Shown here piece by piece: positions 20,657-21,297 of a stretch of DNA of 21,297 nucleotides. The position numbers and the translations under genes were made by a program. This stretch comes from Mycoplasmatota bacterium (lineage in GTDB: Bacteria > Bacillota_I > Bacilli_A > Izemoplasmatales > Izemoplasmataceae), in contig DAOVWR010000011.1 of NCBI GenBank assembly GCA_030636545.1, positions 1-21,297 on the forward strand, read 5' to 3'. The notes under the pieces are model-generated. The model was not told where the DNA came from. It saw only the letters and a list, made by a program, of their open reading frames with translations, and ran no database searches. The first letter of the stretch is position 1; each line of letters starts with the position of its first letter.

Positions 20657-21297
20657 TAAAGTAACTTTTGCGAATATGTTTTCTTGGTCTTTAATAAAAT
20701 ATAATAAAGTATTCGACTTATTTGAGGCTAGTTTATTCAAAGTAATTATGTATTTTGTTTTACTAAATTTAATGATTTTTTTACCAATTACTATGCAGAT
20801 AGTAAATTTAGAACATCCTGACTATGGTCGGTATGGAATGACATTTGCAGAGGATTTGCCGAGTTGGTTACCAAGTGGACTGCCAACACATTGTAAGATC
20901 GAAAACTATGAATTATTATGCGCGACCAACGATGTTTATGAGTATGATATTACAAACCGTGACACTGTATATCATGTCTATTTTAATGTCACAGATGGTG
21001 TTGAAATAACGGATAATAATACAATTATTTTCTATAAATCAGGATTTCATATGAACTTTAATGATGGAATTGTGTTACGGCTTACATATACGGGATTTGG
21101 ATACGTAGATTTTAATGAAATAAATCAAATGACAGGTGAAGAAGCAAGTAATATCTTATTTGAAGGAATTTTCCAAAGCTTGAAACCAGCAATTATTTTA
21201 CCAATTATTTTATTCTTTGTAGGGACATTAACATTAATGAATATTATTCTCATATTCTCTATTGCAACCTTATCTATGCTGTTTTCATTTAATCAAA
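20646..21297 (+). CDS. DUF1189-like membrane protein, 3' end outside the window
   Basis: An open frame of 217 codons runs from ATG 20646 to the window edge. The N terminus (MENNKVTFANMFSWSLIKYNKVFDL) leads to a membrane segment at about residues 33-52 (FKVIMYFVLLNLMIFLPITM). An extracellular stretch of roughly 120 residues contains FAEDLPSWLPSGLPTHCKIENYELLC. Hydrophobic segments follow from about residue 180. This layout, with one anchor, an outer domain with a Leu-Pro and Glu-Asn pattern and then a bundle, fits DUF1189. B. subtilis YvdJ of the maltodextrin operon belongs to that group. The overlap with the amylase gene suggests coupled expression. Assignment rests on layout and context; a generic membrane protein is the alternative. 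The ribosome site (GATAGG) is weak. Confidence 0.7.
   Translation, partial: MENNKVTFANMFSWSLIKYNKVFDLFEASLFKVIMYFVLLNLMIFLPITMQIVNLEHPDYGRYGMTFAEDLPSWLPSGLPTHCKIENYELLCATNDVYEYDITNRDTVYHVYFNVTDGVEITDNNTIIFYKSGFHMNFNDGIVLRLTYTGFGYVDFNEINQMTGEEASNILFEGIFQSLKPAIILPIILFFVGTLTLMNIILIFSIATLSMLFSFNQ

Noticed and set aside
1..21297. tRNA or rRNA genes
   Set aside because: I found no T-loop-like GGTTCGAATCC pattern with matching arms and no rRNA core sequences on either strand.

Overview
The window is an AT-rich (roughly 30% GC by eye) bacterial chromosome segment from a low-GC Gram-positive relative. Shine-Dalgarno sites are strong (AAGGAGG, GGAGG), promoters are sigma-A-like, and the block rluB, cmk, ypfD (S1), der, gpsA, hup follows the order seen in Bacillus. 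Anaerobe-type genes such as rubrerythrin are present. All 22 complete genes end in TAA (17) or TAG (5) and none in TGA. One otherwise intact gene carries an in-frame TGA. Together these hint at the Mollicutes-related edge of the Bacillota (Acholeplasma / Izemoplasma / Haloplasma-like organisms). That placement is inference; the window holds no rRNA or other decisive marker.

Layout. 1-160: an unrecognised, probably broken reverse-strand coding fragment. 233-2400: a YwrD-type gamma-glutamyltransferase and a half-size ChrA transporter, then a bidirectional terminator shared with a convergent membrane rhodanese (start corrected to 2803 by a perfect consensus promoter). 2929-5478: an ICMT-like membrane methyltransferase, elongation factor P and a CorC/HlyC-type membrane CBS protein. 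5518-10690: rluB, then the tight cmk-ypfD-der-gpsA operon (pyrimidine nucleotide, translation, ribosome assembly and phospholipid precursor functions). 10877-12445: DNA-binding protein HU and a long ankyrin-repeat protein whose Shine-Dalgarno site points to an AUU start. 12463-14698: a CPBP membrane protease, KtrA and a membrane-anchored Xre regulator. 15110-15703: an unrecognised polytopic membrane protein. 16296-18934: rdgB, rubrerythrin, a YfcE-like phosphodiesterase with the in-frame TGA, and prephenate dehydratase. 19040-21297: a secreted lipoprotein GH13 amylase overlapping a DUF1189-like membrane protein that runs off the window, recalling the Bacillus maltodextrin locus.

The least explained part is the gene-free stretch 15704-16295. 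It lies between two terminators and contains an imperfect long-range stem (15887-15931 with 16213-16242) enclosing three tandem 59-base repeats, each able to form a small hairpin. I recognise no known RNA family or mobile element in it and propose it as a candidate structured RNA or repeat element.

General architecture: genes are tightly packed, terminator stems often start inside or next to the stop codon, and many promoters use an extended -10 (TGnTATAAT) without a good -35.
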